A stretch of 64,000 bases of DNA from Rhodamnia argentea (GCF_020921035.1 NC_063156.1:7564001-7628000), one strand, 5' to 3'; positions 1 to 16,305 are shown, numbered from the stretch's first letter. Notes: generated by a model from the sequence alone, not told the origin. Made by a program: numbers and translations.

Positions 1-168
1 GATTGATCACACAATATGCTCTCAGAAATAATCTAAGTGAAGATCAAACAGTCCCTTCCTAAGTTTCTTTGGCTTAGCAAATCCTTGATCCAATACAGTT
101 GTTGTTACATGTGGGAGCTACGTTGACTAGTGAACTCCATAACCGTGCATCTTCCTTCTGTTGTGCAG

Positions 169-1768
169 GTGAACAAGACCTCCATCATAGTGGACGCAAC
201 CAAATACATCTCCAAGCTGAAAGAGGAAGTGGAGAGACTCGACCAAGAAGCCGGAACCTCTCAGACTTCGCCAAACCGGTTGCCTGTGGTACGTCCTGCG
301 GACTTGCGTGAGAACACAGTTTTTCTTTTCTTTTTCTGGATAGAAAAGAATTCTGCTTTATGCAACTAAATTAGAACTCGTGAAACGCTCCCCCTAACCT
401 CGCGAGCTTGCTTGAGATCATGCACATGAGCCATGCATAAGGGCTTATCAATTTGATTTTTATCAGGTTATCTAGTTCGAGATATATGAATCGAATCATT
501 TCAAGTCAACATTTTCCTTCCTGTGTCTGACGTAATAAACAAGATCACATCCAATCCACTAGACGAAACTAATTTAATCTTTCAAGGGAAGTGTAGAGGA
601 TTATCCAAAGTTTTAGCAGCCTTGTCTTGGCGGTGAATTGTCTATGAGATTGCATACCTACAACAATGAAAAAATTGAAGGACAGGGACAAATAGATTCT
701 TGCATCATCCAATAGCAAGCTGTGAAATTAACATTCGAAGAAGGGATATGCGCGATCTTGAATAGGATTTGCATAGGGATAAGTCATGCAACGCAGAGAC
801 CTAAGTTGCTCTTCTGTCTTTTCTTATTTTTCGTCCGAATTGGGAAACGCAGGGTATTAATAGTTAGATGCAGATGGGGGCAATCCAAGCGGAAGCGAAG
901 TCTAGCACAGTTCTGCCGAAACCATTTTCTTTCGTGTGAGTTTGAAAAGAAAGAAGTATCAACTCTAACTATAGAAAATTAGCTGAAACGACTCTTTTGC
1001 TTGTGCTTTTTTATTGATCTTCATTAATATTGGGTTTGTCTAATGTAAAACTTCCATTCTTCAGGAGGTGACGGTGGATACCCTGAATAGAGGGTTCCGC
1101 ATCAACGTGTATTCGGAAAGGAACTGTCCCGGTTTGTTGGTTTCCATACTGGAAGCTTTCGAGGAGCTCGGGCTTAACGTTCTCGATGCTAGGGTTTCTT
1201 GCTCCGACAACTTCCACCTCGAAGCCGTAGGAGGAGAAGTAACTCTTTCTCCTCTCTTCTAACCCCTCACTATAATTTCTTCTCGAGCTAGGGCTGGGGC
1301 AATCCTTTGTACTAATCAATCTGATCAACGTCAGCAGATAAATCATCTCCCTTCTGATTTGTAGAAATTGGTGCAAAAAATTTCGAGAACAAAAGCATAC
1401 GTGGAACTCGAAAATATCTCCTAGACAAGACTTTCATCATTCTAGTGATGCCAATGATCGCCGCATGTACAAAATAGGTTTAGATTCTCCTAGAGTAGAT
1501 ATCAAGAAAGATACAAAGAAGAAGTTTAGCTCTTCATCAGATATAAGTTTCTCGTTCTTGATATGGATCGCTCGGTTTGATTCAATCTGGCCACAGATCT
1601 ATTATGCTCAACACACACGCGCATATATATTTCTATATCGACCTATATCTTGCGATGAAATGGAGAAATTTCACCTTGTTCTAGGATCATGGCGACGGCA
1701 TGGACGCTCAGGAGGTGAAGCAGGCGGTTTTGGAAGCTATTAAGAGCTGGAGCGAAAGGAACGAGTGA
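169..1768 (+). CDS. bHLH/ACT-like transcription regulator, 3' part (5' end outside window)
   Basis: Three exons are visible: 169-288, 1065-1238 and 1685-1768, all phase 0, with acceptors TGTGCAG, TTCAG and TTCTAG and donors GTACGT and GTAACT. The stop is TGA at 1766. The first exon gives VNKTSIIVDATKYISKLKEE, the second helix of a helix-loop-helix. The next exon (EVTVDTLNRGFRINVY, then LVSILEAFEELGLNVLDARV) is an ACT-like fold. The last ends AVLEAIKSWSERNE. The order and motifs match the small plant bHLH-ACT proteins typified by Arabidopsis At2g40435/At3g56220. The basic region and helix 1 must lie upstream of base 1, so DNA-binding ability cannot be judged. It is probably a nuclear, dimerising regulator. 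Family assignment is firm; specific function is unknown. Confidence 0.85.
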
Positions 1769-4189
1769 GCCAAGATGACCAATGCCGACCAAAACTCTGC
1801 TTGCTTAGCTTATTAGCCCTCCTCTTTCCCGTAGTTTTCTAGCATTTGCATCTCTACTTCCATTTCCCTTGGCATTAGACCATCAAATGTGGATGAGAAT
1901 CAAGTTGCCTGCACCTTTGGGATTATCGGTCATAGTCAATCAATATTTACATTGCCCATGTAAGAAAAGAATTCCTTAAACGGCCTAATCACCATTGATT
2001 TGTTGGTTAGCGAAGAACCGAGTAGTTAAAGACCCTTGAGTCAACAGTGGATAGGATGGTCGGTGTAATGTCGGCTTTCTGGCGGGATGGTATGTTCCGA
2101 TTTTCGCTTCATTATTTTTTGACCAGGTTAATTTGGCACGCCATACGTCTTTACAAAGTTTTTGCCAGAGCTCTTTAACAGGTCAAATGAAGAAACGAAT
2201 TTTCGCTCAGATGAGGCTAAAGGCCGAGCTCAATAGGGGACCCCATCTTAGGCCGAGAAAGCGGCCACTTTTGATCGAGGCCTAAGAGAAACGAAAGCCC
2301 TTTACTATTTTACCTTCATATAAACGAAAGCCCTTTATCTGGAATCTGAAATTTACCTTGCCACAGGTTTCAAGATCGGTTTCAGAGTCTATCCAGATTC
2401 CACATATTTTCTTAATTGAATGATTGCATTGAATCATCATCTCTAATGACCACCGTAAAATCCACTGATCACAATTCATATTTAGAAAAGTGAAAAATAT
2501 GAAAATTAACAAAGTAAAAGTTTCAGTCAAGATTACCGCCGAAAAAGGAAGCTCGAACTAGTGATTCCAGATTACACATTCATCATCGAACGCCATGGAA
2601 TACCTCAAGATCGCGCAAAAACGAACGAAGGCTCTTATTTTCATAGTTGTCGTTTGTGCTTTGGTAGGTCTCCGAGATCCTTTCCATGACATTTCCCTTT
2701 TCGCAGGGACCAGGAGATTGGATCTAAGAGTTCGCTGGAGAATGAACTTGAGAAAGACACAAAATAAGAAGAACACAAAAATTTATATCAAGTTCCATCT
2801 AAAATCTGAAACCCGCATAGGTTTCTCAAGTTTTGAAATATGGTACCTACCATGCATACCGTAGAACCTAAAACCGGACTGATTCTTTCTGGTCTCCGGT
2901 TCACAATTCTACCTTAGAACTATGCTCATCCCTAAAGGCCCTTGGCACACTAATCGATCAAATTAAACATCTCAAACAAATCGCGGTTGATAACAAAATA
3001 AAATAAAATAAAAGCCACCGTTATCAGCAACAGTTCATGGTTTCTATCCTCTTAATGCGTCCGATTCCATTCACAAGCATCCACTAGCACATGCAGAGCA
3101 TGCCAGATAAAAAAAAAAAAACAATCATTATAAACATTGACCAATCGCGACATACTTCGTAAACAATTCTTATGAGACGATAGAAATAAAAAATTAATCG
3201 AGATTTGTTCAAGATTATGTCGCCACGTGGGCTTTTATTACATACTAAGGGGATCAGTAAACGGTAAAAAAGGAAAGAGTAAGCGTGTGGGGACTAAGCT
3301 GAAAAAGCTCTGCATGCGTTGGCTGCGTTCAAGCGCACTTCTATGACTTTCGCACCTCTTCTCACATGCTTAAAATCGATAATTTCTGAGGAAAGATAAT
3401 TGGACACGTGATGGGAAATAAAAGAATTATGACCGTTGAATATGATTATTAGCTGTTTATGGATTTTTAGCTTCCGGGCTTCTCAAGAGCGTCGGACTAA
3501 TCTCATGGTCATCTTAGCCATCCCAGTTCTCTCCCGCGGCGCAATGCTCTACCCATATGGGGTGGTTTGTGTTTTGAGTTAGAGGAGAGACTTGAGCGTT
3601 ATTTACAAAGTTTTCAGCCGCGCTCTCTTATCACGGGTCGAGCTCAACTTTGCCCATATTAAGTTGCACCCATATTAGACTGATTAAGAATCTTTTTATC
3701 TTAACTTATCAGAACAATCCAGTAAAACGGTAAATCACAATCTCAATTAACGTACCCCACATAAGAAAAACTCTTACAACCAAGCCTTTTGATGTGCCTA
3801 ATCCAAGCTCGTTATCGGAAGTTTATGTTATCGAGACTTGCTCGGTTTCCAAGGCATAATTGGACATTGCATTTTAGCCCTCTCGGCTAACTGCTTATTG
3901 TTAGGGTTTTCTCAGACATCCTGAATGTGCCATCCCGAGCACAAATTTTATCAAGCGGACTTCTTGTCGTCCTAACTTCAAGTATTACGTATCCTTCACC
4001 TTTACATCCCTTAAGGCCCTCTTTCTCTGTCCGTCTGTCTACAAGGTGAACAACTTAGCTTACAGCACAGCATGTTCGCCACCACACTAGCTGGCTGGTG
4101 CATTGACTTTACTGTAATAGAGGCAAGAGGTATGACCCTTCGATTCATCAAGACTCCTTCTCATGCCAAAGTCCAATTTTATCTTTGTT
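1769..4189. other. Intergenic, no gene recognised
   Basis: This holds the 3' flank of the bHLH gene and AT-rich spacer. ORFs at 2282-2530, 2558-2776 and 2595-2864 overlap each other on opposite strands and show no recognisable domain. The stretch around 2810-2920 (CCGGACTGATT..CTGGTCTCCGGTTC) looks like a dispersed-repeat fragment and loosely recalls the CCGG-rich stretch at 13100-13210. Confidence 0.5.
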
Positions 4190-4287
4190 AATTAGTTGGG
4201 AGACAAGGCCACCAAGATTTGAGTCTTTGGGATGTTCAAATCACTGTCTAGGAGATAAGCCGGCTCAGTACAATATCCAATTAAGCA

Positions 4288-4291
<4 letters not shown>

Positions 4292-4335
<44 letters not shown>

Positions 4336-4380
4336 CTTTCTGCCTTTTGATTATTATTATTATTATTATTATTATTATAA
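4292..4380. repeat. (GA)n then (TTA)n microsatellites
   Basis: A (GA)n run covers about 4292-4333 and a (TTA)n run about 4349-4379. The equivalent position in unit B (11628-11642) has a much shorter GA run and no TTA run. Confidence 0.95.
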
Positions 4381-7300
4381 TATTGTATATGTATATATTG
4401 CTTTATTTATAAGCAAATTGCAAAAAATAAAACATAAAGATGAAAAAGAAGCTTCGGACAACTCATCGAGAAGCAACGTATCTATCTGAGAAACCAAATA
4501 ATTGGTCCGATTTGGCTGTTTCCAGGATTCCCGAAGCCACTTTGACAAATGTCGAGCTTGCCAGTTAAAATGAAGCTTCTAGTCACAAAATGAATAAGAG
4601 TTTAGCAATCTTGCTGCACGAGAAAACATGTTATCTGCCTTGAGGACACGGTTTCGCATCGTTCCGATGTAAAAAAATAGTTAGAGAATGTTGACCCTTG
4701 ACTATTGGACTTTTTTTTTTTTTTTTGTATTTTTAGAAAAAATTAAGTTCCTTGAAATCATAATTTTTTGCAACTTGGTTTTTTTTTCCTACTAATTGAT
4801 CATACTAAAATCGATGTCGACATATTTACCCTTTGTTGGCGAATGTAATTTACCTAAGATGGAGATAATGAGTAAAACTTTCTTTACTTTTATGGATTAG
4901 ATGATAATATTTTTACAAGACACAGCTTCCTATGCGACCCATCTGATCTTGATTAGTAATACTCTCACAATTGACACTTTATTTGGACATGGTATTGAAA
5001 CCCAAGGGTTCCATTTGTTAGGAGATTTTATTCTTTAGCGGTTCAAACTTTTAAAATAACCTTTGGTTTTTCCGACTTTAAACTATCATCTACAGAAGAA
5101 GAAGAAGGAAAAAACAACCTAATGTCGAATTTGTAATAAGTCTCGAATCAGATCATTCGGACATCTCTCATTCGCGTATTAGGAAATGGGAATACAAACA
5201 TCGCCTGTTTCTTGTAATTCGAACTTTCAAAATTGGTCGTACGAGGTTAACCTGCCTCATTAATATTTTGTCTGGTAAAGCAAAATGGAATTCTTGGATA
5301 TGAACACTTAATTGTCTGATTTTCAGGGGCTGAGTGTGCATATGAATCTAATGCACACAAATGGAGATTTGAGAGGAAGTAGGTCTCGCAAAAGAGCAGA
5401 CTCGTTAATTCCCAACGAACTTGGACACATTCAAAATCAATCATAGAACCCTAGATAATCGCACTTGCGTTATGCATCTCCATTACGATGGTACATTGTA
5501 CCCATGCCGACCACGAAACAATCGACCTATTGATATTGTGAGACCTATTTGTTCTTCTTTTTCCATCTTGTGATTCTTTGATGTATTCTAGTGAGAAAAA
5601 CTAATGTCTACGAAGTCGACCCGGAATTGCCCAGTTGTGCAACGTCCCGCGTGACCAAGTCCATGGTTCGCTGATGTTGATTTTTTTTTTCCTTTGTCTT
5701 TTGGGCACATCGGACATTGGAACTTGGAAGGGACAAAAGAGAAGGCGGCTTTGGTTTCGCGTGCTTAGCCGTCGCGGACCAATCAAGTGCGTGGACCATA
5801 CGCCCACCAAGCACGTTTTCTTTTTTGGCTACACCCGGTTGCCATATAAGTTAATCATTTATGTGAAAGAGAACATCGTATGTCGATTATGTTTCCGACA
5901 TAATGAAATGAAATAACTGAATCGGTAAATCGATAAAGGGATTGCGCGTCACAATAAATTTTGGTACATGTTTTTAAGCGTTAAATCATCTCGACCAAAA
6001 TTGACGGCGGGTAAGCTTAAGAGAAGAAATCCGAAGACGGCTAGGCCACCTACCTTCTTTTTATCAAATATTTATATTCATGTGCGAGAGTTGGATAGTC
6101 CTTGCCATTATCGGTATCGGCAGCCCTCATAGAATACACAAATCAAAGGAGGACAGGCATTGAAGTAGATTGTACTAGTTTCATCTTGTCTGAGATTTGG
6201 CTTGATTTGCAGTCGGACTGCATTGTATCCCTCTTGTATTTTTGTGAAAATAAGTGAAATGTTATTTTGACAGGAAAAAAAAAAACGAGTCTAAGACGTT
6301 TGGTACAACATTGTTATTACAATGTGGTCTGCTTTTCCGTTTGTAGAACCTTAATTTCCATTCCTCGGGCAATTCCAACGACAGTAGTGCTCAGGCTAGT
6401 TCTCATTTATCTATTCATTCAAGCTACATTAAAATTGACTCACAAAATCGATAACTAAGTGACTTGGCGGAGTCCCTCGATGGGAATTCAATACGAGAGA
6501 CATCTGCCTAAATGTTCGCTCGCAGTCCGCCACGTCGTTTGACATGTCGTTTTAATAAATCACTTTCTCTATATTCGATATGCACAATTTAGTTATTGCG
6601 GGGATGGAAGGGGTTGCGAGTCCTTTTTCAACCTTTCGAAGAGTAGGCACGTGGCATTTCGCCGGTATTCCACTGCTCGCTCCCGTTGGTCAGTAAAGAT
6701 TAAGGTTCACAAGTTATCTGGTCGAGAGTTTCGTCAATTTTGCACTTTGTTAGCTTACCTCTTTGGTTGATAAATCACTAAGTATTCATCGCGTGATTAA
6801 ATGCATGTACATGACTTTCTCCACTTTCTGGCTAACCTTAAAGAGGCATCTTGCTCAAATCATTTGCAATTATTCTTGTGCAGTTGACCGCATCATCTCA
6901 TCGATTATCTCTATTCACGTTCGTGTTTACATAGTCTTCCACATCTAAATCAATAATATCGGTTTTTTTTTTTATGTTAAACGTACAAGTAGTGCTAAAG
7001 CTTACTAAAGTGCAATTAAATTTTAAAATTTTCAGACAATACAATCGAGTCCTAAAACCAAACAAAGTGTTATCGAGTTCCTCCATTAACTCTGTCGGAT
7101 TTGGTTATCGAAAAATTCTGACGCGGTACTTGTAAATGTTGTTTTTCAAGGACATGAGGCGTCGAAGGTTGAAACAAATAAAAGGGAAAAAAAGAAAGGG
7201 TTAAAAAAATAAAAAAAAAATGATAATAAGTTAATGAAGAAGGAAAAATAATGATAATTGAAAAGGGAGGAGTAAAAAAGGAAGGTTATCTACTTTGCTG

Positions 7301-8434
7301 ACCGCGACCCTCACAAAGGTCGGGTTGAGCAAGCGAGGGTTGGGCACCCTCTTCTAGATTTGGGCGAGAAATCGAAGCCTCTCACCTAATCGTTGGGTGG
7401 TCTTTTCACCACTTGATACTACCACAAGGGTCGGCTACACTTGATCCGATTTGATCGAGGCCGCCCAGCCTATGCCTATGGTTGGGGAGGACCATTGGCA
7501 TTCTTAGCCCCCTTTTTTTTTTTTTACTTTATAATATATTTTAATTAAGGTTCGGGAAAAAAAAGTTTGGGATAAAACGATATTATTTCAGGCATTGATA
7601 CACTACTTAGTTAACGTTAGCAGTGATGTAGAAGAGGGATACCAATAACTAGAGCTTTGCTTGCATTTTTCTTAACTAAATTAGATTTAGTTAGCGGGAT
7701 CTAATTGAACATCTTCAAAAAGTTTTAAGACTCCATTGTACTAACAGAAAGTGTTAAAGCTAGATTTTACTTTTGTAACAGATTTATATACTTATCCCTC
7801 GTGTGTTTAGAACAAAAGGTTGTTGCATTTCTGAAATGTGCTTAATTTCTTAATTTACCAACCAAAGTTGGGTTTCCTTATTATAAACCTTATGTCATAC
7901 AAGGCGAAAATGACCAAGAGTTTAACTGGGAACCAAGGTATTACTTTAAATCTTGGCATACCTAAACTAACCTTGGAACATTAATTATCTCGTAACTTGA
8001 TTGGTTCCTCACAGAATGAGTGAAAAAAATAAAAATGAAAGTAATTAGCTGTCGACTTCATCATTTAGATATACTAAATTAAAAAAAAAAAGCCAACCTG
8101 TCATCAATTTTCTACCTAAGTTTCAGTCAGATATAAAATATTTCGACTAAAAGTCGTGGGGTTCACGAACTATTTTCACATTGGATCGAATCATTACAAA
8201 AAAAGGATCAATGTCTCATTCTAATCAATGATCCTCGGCAGCTTCCTCGGCAGCTATGGCAATTTTGACTGGTCAACTATTCTGGCGAGTTTCAAACTCA
8301 TGACAGCCCGACACTAACCTGTTTTGATTAAGATTTATATAGTTAATCACCGGCAGGGCAATTACATGTGTTCTTTCTCCGAAATCAATTTTTAAAAAAC
8401 TATAGACTAATGTCCCGAAGTAGTGCAATCCTCC

Positions 8435-8442
8435 TATAAATA
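8435..8442 (+). promoter_or_regulatory. TATA box of peroxidase 1
   Basis: TATAAATA in the context CCTCCTATAAATACCACATG, 119 bases before the ATG. The same element and context precede the paralogue at 27797, and the leader between TATA and ATG is largely conserved, including CCCATCTGATTAG and CAGTCATGGCTTCC. Confidence 0.8.
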
Positions 8443-8553
8443 CCACATGCTGAAGTTCATGAAGAACCCAAACCAAGATCACGACACACATTTGCGAGAT
8501 CTTTCCCTTGACCCCCCTCCCTCTCTCTTCCCCATCTGATTAGTCCTTCAGTC

Positions 8554-10345
<1,792 letters not shown>

Positions 10346-11215
10346 TTTTAATCCTGGCTACTGTTCTTTCCATGATGTGTTTATTTTTTTTTCCTTTCTT
10401 TAACCTTTTATTCTCATAACCTTTCGAGATGACTGATGTGTAATAATTTGTTGCTTTTGGGTGTGTGATTATAACTTTGTTTCAAGTCAACTTTCATGGG
10501 GCGTGATGATAATCATGATAATTTGATTTTGTTACGAGATTGGGTTATGTTTATATGATGTGATGGGTTACATTCTCTTTTCGAAAGAAACTAGGGCTCA
10601 TTAGTTGAATTTGATGATGTCGATGTCGGACGCTACATGATGACTCATCTTAAAGCTTCTAAGCTCCTGGAATCACGAGGCTTGACTATTCGTTGTGACT
10701 ATTCTTTAACAAATTACAGAGTGGTAGCTTAGAAAAGAACTAATCCTGGTGCATTGCAGATCAAAAAACGGTATTGTCGAAATAAATCACGAAATTTTTT
10801 TCTGTTGGATCGACGAACATCGATCAAATGGTTGATTTTTGTCGGCCGGCCGCCAGATTGTGCATTGACACTTTCACCATGCCAAAGGCCATGGCAAGGT
10901 AGAAGCAGCCTTAAAAGGGTCATGTAGATGAGCTGTCTTTTCTTAAGCAACCATTTGGTTTTCAATCCATACGTACAAGATCCAATTGAAGTTGCTATAA
11001 AATTTGGTTGGCGAATAATTGTGATTAATCATAAGTTTATTGCTTTCATTTACTGTGTTATTTAGGACGAGTGGATGAAGGGTTCATGTCGTGCATTTTC
11101 ATCGCAAACGTAATCGCAAACGTAATTCGTGTCGATCCGTGCTACATGAAAGCATCACATGAAGTTGGGAGTAAGTGGTATTCAAGGCCTTTTCGCTTTA
11201 TCGTAGGTTGCTAGC
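10346..11215. other. 3' flank of peroxidase 1 and end of unit A
   Basis: No gene. 10970-11165 matches 31070-31225 (ATCCAATTGAAGTTGCT / ATCTAATTGAAGTCGCT, and GATGAAGGGTTCATGTCG / GATGAAGGATTCGTGTCG), which marks the distal end of both duplication units. Confidence 0.65.
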
Positions 11216-13274
11216 TGGTAGAGACGGCCACCACGAGTTGAGATTCTTAGTGATGTTCAACTCACTATCTGAGCGACAAAACTTTCTTGTCGAAAAGTGG
11301 CCGGGAATACTTTAGAGTAGACTCGATCATGGATCTGGTAACCGGCTTGCGTTAACCTGATGCATGATCCAAAAGAGTAAATGGACGTGCTTTTATGAAG
11401 TGATCACCTGAAAGAGGCTCGACCAGCCTAAGTTGCCTCAAAGAGAAAGTGAACTCCGACAAACTTGTTTGCCTTAACTCTCACCAGCAAAAACGCAAGG
11501 AACGTCAATGTAGGAAGAGTCGGAGAAACCCTAACCCACGTTTGGAAAGTCGCTGAAATTTCCTTAAGTTGTTTTAATTAATCAGCCGGCTCAATGGAAT
11601 ATCCGATTAAGCACATTAATTAAGGGAGGGAGAGAGAGAGAGAAGTACAGTATCTGTGTAATATTAAAGATCCCATTTGGTTCTTTCCGAGAATCCCGAA
11701 GCCACTTTGATAAATGTCAACTTTGCTAGATTTTTTTTTTTTTTTGTCTGTCTTATCCCTAACTTTCCTTTTTTTTCTGAGTTTTGCTCCGCCTCTTTGC
11801 AGAGTAAGGGAGTCGAATTCCACACTCATGGTACTTGCTGTGCAAGAAAATATACGCGATTCATTTTAGTCTCATTTTTTGGTATAAAGATAGTTAGAGA
11901 GTGTTGACACAATGACGATTGGACCGTCATTGTTCTTCTTTCTTTCTTTCTTTTGGAAAAATAAAATAAAATAAAGATCCTTCGAATCATAATTCATGAA
12001 ACTAATATGGTTATATTAATCATTTTTGGTGTGAAAATAGTTAGAGAACGGGGACCAAATGACGATTGGACTGCTCTTGTTTTTTGCTTTTTTTTCTATC
12101 TTCGTAAAGAATAAAGATTTCTCAAATCATAATGGTCGGTTGACCAAGTCTTAAGGAAAATTGGAGGAGGTTGGTGATGGGGGAGAAACGGGCAGCAATT
12201 CGCCGCTACGACGATACCTTGTACACAGGCCGACCACTTCATGCCCGAAATCCTCACATTAATATATCCTCGGCTGTTGTACCCAGAAGTTTTCTGATTA
12301 ATTTTGCTTTTTGTGCTTGTTTTCTTCAATGATATTCTTTTTCTAAGGTGAAAATGATCTCATGGGAGTCAATCAGGAACCGGCCAGTTGTGCAATGTCT
12401 CAGACACGTACGTTGACCTTTTCTTTTTCTTTTTTTCTCTGGGGTACATTGGACATCAGAAGGCGCAGAAACAAAGTTCTGGTTTTACGTGCTTGGCATG
12501 AATGTGATTCAAAAAGTTTGTAGAAGAACGCCAAGCCAACCCTTCATTAACTTTCTAAATGGCTGCCTAATAAGCCATCGCGGGCAACTAAGTGCGTGGC
12601 TATACACCGCTCTAGATTAACCATTTATGGAGAGAAGCACATCATCTCCATATTATGTTCTCTATGCACGATCGATCACTAATCGATAAAGTGATTGTGT
12701 GTTGTGACGATTTACGATATTTAGTTTTGAGTATTAAGTCATCTTGGCTCTAACGGCTAGGCTACCTACGTTCTGTTTTTTTTTCTTTCCATAATATTCA
12801 GCTTTGGATGTACGTGTGAGGTGAATAGTGCTTTCCTTTAGAGGTAATTCGTTACGTGAAAAATAAAGCCAACCAGCGTTTTAAAAACATAAACTGAAGG
12901 AGAACATGCGTTGAAATAGGTAGTGCTAGGTTCATATAAAGGAAAAAAGATTCTTTGGAGCTAAATCCATATCTTGTTAATTATGCGATAGATTTTTTTT
13001 TTTTTTGGTCGGAATTATGTGATAGATTGAATCTACTCACTTTATGCAACTTCACCAATATGGATATTTGTTAAAGTAGAGATGAGCAGAAGTCCTAGGT
13101 AGATCCCGGAACCGCGCTGAACCGGTCCTACCCAGCAAGTTCTCATCCAGTTCCCGATTTCAAATCGGCGATTCCGGTCTGTGGTGTTCCACACCATAGA
13201 CCGGATCGGAGAATTGGACCCATACAACCCTAATTTTCTCTTTTTACTTTTGCATCTTAAAATTTTTATTGTTT

Positions 13275-13948
13275 GGGTTAATACCATCAAAAATCTTAAA
13301 TTTATACATCCGTGACAAATTTACTCGGACTAATTTTTTATCACAAAAACCCAGATTGGTACATCTATGGTAAATTTACCACAATCTATTTTTTTACCAC
13401 GAAAAACTCCAAACCGATACACTTATGACAAATTTATCCCAAACTAATTATTTGATCACAAAAAATCTCATATTGGTACTCTTGTGATAAATTCATTCTA
13501 AACTAATTTTTTGACCACCAACAATCCTAAATTGGTAAAGTTGTGAAAAATTTACCCTTCGTTGGTATTCGTGAAATTGGGTTAATACCACGAATACCTC
13601 ATACGTTACACTTGAAAAATAGAGAGTAAAAACCCCAAACTAATACACATGTCAACTGCCACGTGTCATCCAACTCAGCAATTTGCTAGTAAAATTTAAT
13701 GAAAACTAACATGGGTAAATTTTTTTACAGGTGTACCAGTTTAGGGATTCTCATGGTCAAAATATTAGTTTGAGGTTAATTTGTCACAAGTGTGTCGATT
13801 GGGTTTTTTTTTTTTTTTGTGGAAAAAAATTAGTTTTGGATAAATTTATCATAAGTGTACTACTTTGAAGTTTTTCATGGTCAAAAAACTAGTTTTGGGT
13901 AAAATTATCACAGATATACCAGTTTGGAGTTTTTCATTATATTAACCC
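13275..13948. mobile_element. Foldback MITE with internal tandem repeats, 8-bp TSD
   Basis: 674 bp. The ends are inverted: GGGTTAATACCATCAAAAA on the left, and the right end reads GGGTTAATATAATGAAAAA on the other strand. TATTGTTT is directly duplicated at 13267-13274 and 13949-13956. The left arm is a run of imperfect repeats of about 55-65 bp (ATTGGTACATCTATGGTAAA, then ..CAAACTAATTTTTTG..) and the right arm is their inverse, so the whole element can fold on itself. The 8-bp duplication fits hAT-type integration; no transposase is present. Confidence 0.8.
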
Positions 13949-13956
13949 TATTGTTT

Positions 13957-16305
13957 ATTTTATTTTATATGTTCATCTTTTTATGGATTGTTACTTGTGA
14001 TGGTTGGAGATTTTTGTTGTTACTTTATTTTTCATTTTGCTTGCCTAGTCGATGAGTTGGACACTTTCCAATTATTTATTATATTTGTTTGTTTTGTACT
14101 GGTAATTTACTTCTCAATATTCTGTTGTTCTATTTTTTTTACGTAACTGCTATTTGTCTCGGTCGTAAAAAGGGGATGTTTTATTTCTCACGATTTGGTA
14201 TAAAGGGAAAAGTTTGTCCTTTCGAGGAATAAAAAGGAAAAAATCAGCTGGTTTCCAAAGTCTACAGGGTATTTATCATATTCCAAAAATTGAGAATTGA
14301 TATTGACAAAACAGGTTCCAAGCCTCACACTGTTGGATTGGGCTCAAATTTTGTGGACAGTATGGTAAGCCATTATTTCTTGAATTCATCTGGTGGAGAT
14401 GGTGAAATAAATTTTGAACGTATGTCTTTGAAGGGGAAAATCGGCCTGTTGTGTTGCTATTGAGTCCAACGCGCGATCGAACAAAAAAGGTGAGTACGCG
14501 TTCGTTCTAAGTAGGAATGCATTGAAATTTGGAGGAGACCTCTATGACAACTAGTTCACAATCCATGAAGTTGTTGTTCAACGCCTCTCGCCATTCCCTG
14601 CCGGTTACTACTGCAGTGAATCTTCCTCGAGACCCCCTGGCCGTTGGTCGTCATTTGAGTCGGTAATCCAATTCAAGTAATTGCCTAAGTTATGTTTGAT
14701 TACATATGTTCAATTGCCTAAATTATTATTATTATTCGAATACGACACTATTTGATTTGAGATTTTAGGTGTTTCACAAATAAGAAATTTCCTTTATGAG
14801 TCGTTGCAATAGGGGTTTCGATCTTATGACCTAACATGGGATCTCAATTACCTTTATTTCGTATTTTGAATGTTGTGTGTATTTGATCGTGTGAGCTTAT
14901 ACATTATATGTCATTAGATTAGGAGCATACAACATATAGAAGATATAATAATTGCATTGCATTTAGTTTAGATTGCATTCATGTCTGTTTCCTTATTTAG
15001 AAATTGCATACATAAGGTGCATTAGGAGTCATACAGTAATTTGCATCTAGAATTAATCAAGAATATTATCTCTGCCCCATAATATCAAAATTTGATAAAT
15101 GTATATCTTTGATAGCTATTGATGATTCTTGAATGATAATGCAAAATTTCCGTGAGCATAAAGGCTGATAGTCTGCGCTTTTATCATATATTCGTGCATG
15201 TTGCATATTTTAGGTCATATTAATGCATATATGTGTGTGTTTCCTAATTTAGAATTTCATGCTTCGGAAACTATATAGTAATTTAGGAAATTACCTATTT
15301 TAGATTAGAATTTAATATAGTTTATTTCCTAGTTTAGATTAGACCTTGACGTACATTTAAGCAGTTTTCCTACTTTAACTCACAAAGAAAATCTTAAAAA
15401 TATATCATGCCTATTTCATATAAAATTAGGCATATTGCATGTCATTTTGTGATTATATGCTTTAGAGTCATATAGCTTATGTCATGTCACATTAATAATT
15501 GCATCTCATGCATTGCAAATAGGTTGCAATCAATTTAATTAACATAATATGCATGTCATCCATGATTTCACGTTAGTTCATCAATGCACGTTAGTTCACA
15601 ATTCACATAGTCATAGAACTTAATTAATTCATGCTTATTTTATAAAATGAGAAAACCTAAAAAGGAATTAATCGACATTGGATATAGGAATCATGTGTCG
15701 GTCATCCACACATTGTTTGGTCTTTAATTAACAATTTTGCAGAATACTTGAAGTATTAGACATAATGGAGCTTTTTGCTTGCCTAGTGCATCAAAGTTCT
15801 TCAAATCCTTTTGCAATTTATTTCTCATTTTGATTGTTGAGTGTTAAATTCTTACTTGCTTACCCGCATGATCACCAACAACATTGTAGTGGCTTAATAT
15901 TAAGATCAGTCAAGACCGCTTGCAAAATATTTTTTGAATAAGTGAAAAGGTACTGAAAGATCTCTAGCGTAACCAAATTATCATATCCATGAATCTCTAG
16001 TTCGCAATTGATTTATAATAGATTAGTGGCTACTCCTAAACTAATTAAACAACATATTTAGACTTAGAAGAGTCTACATTAAGTATTTGCTTAGTAATTC
16101 ATTAGCTTTCCTTTTGGCTCACCTTTGAAAAGGTCTCGACAGTACTAGCTAGCCTTAGACAATCGCGGGTACATTTCTGCAATCCTAATTTCAATTTAAG
16201 CTCAAGTTGGCGTCCAATTTTCCAAGTACAATAAAAGAAATGAAGTGATTCCACTGTCAATACATAAATACATCATGGTTGTTAGAATATACACTCAATT
16301 TAGGC
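13957..16305. other. AT-rich spacer, no gene seen
   Basis: No ORF of substance and no recognisable domain. Recurring words such as GCATGTCAT and TGCATTGCA suggest old transposon-derived sequence, but I cannot define ends. It lies inside the expanded part of unit B, absent from unit A. Confidence 0.4.

Noticed and set aside
4185..4489. Two overlapping ORFs with Arg-Glu and Ile/Tyr repeats
   Set aside because: Microsatellite translation.
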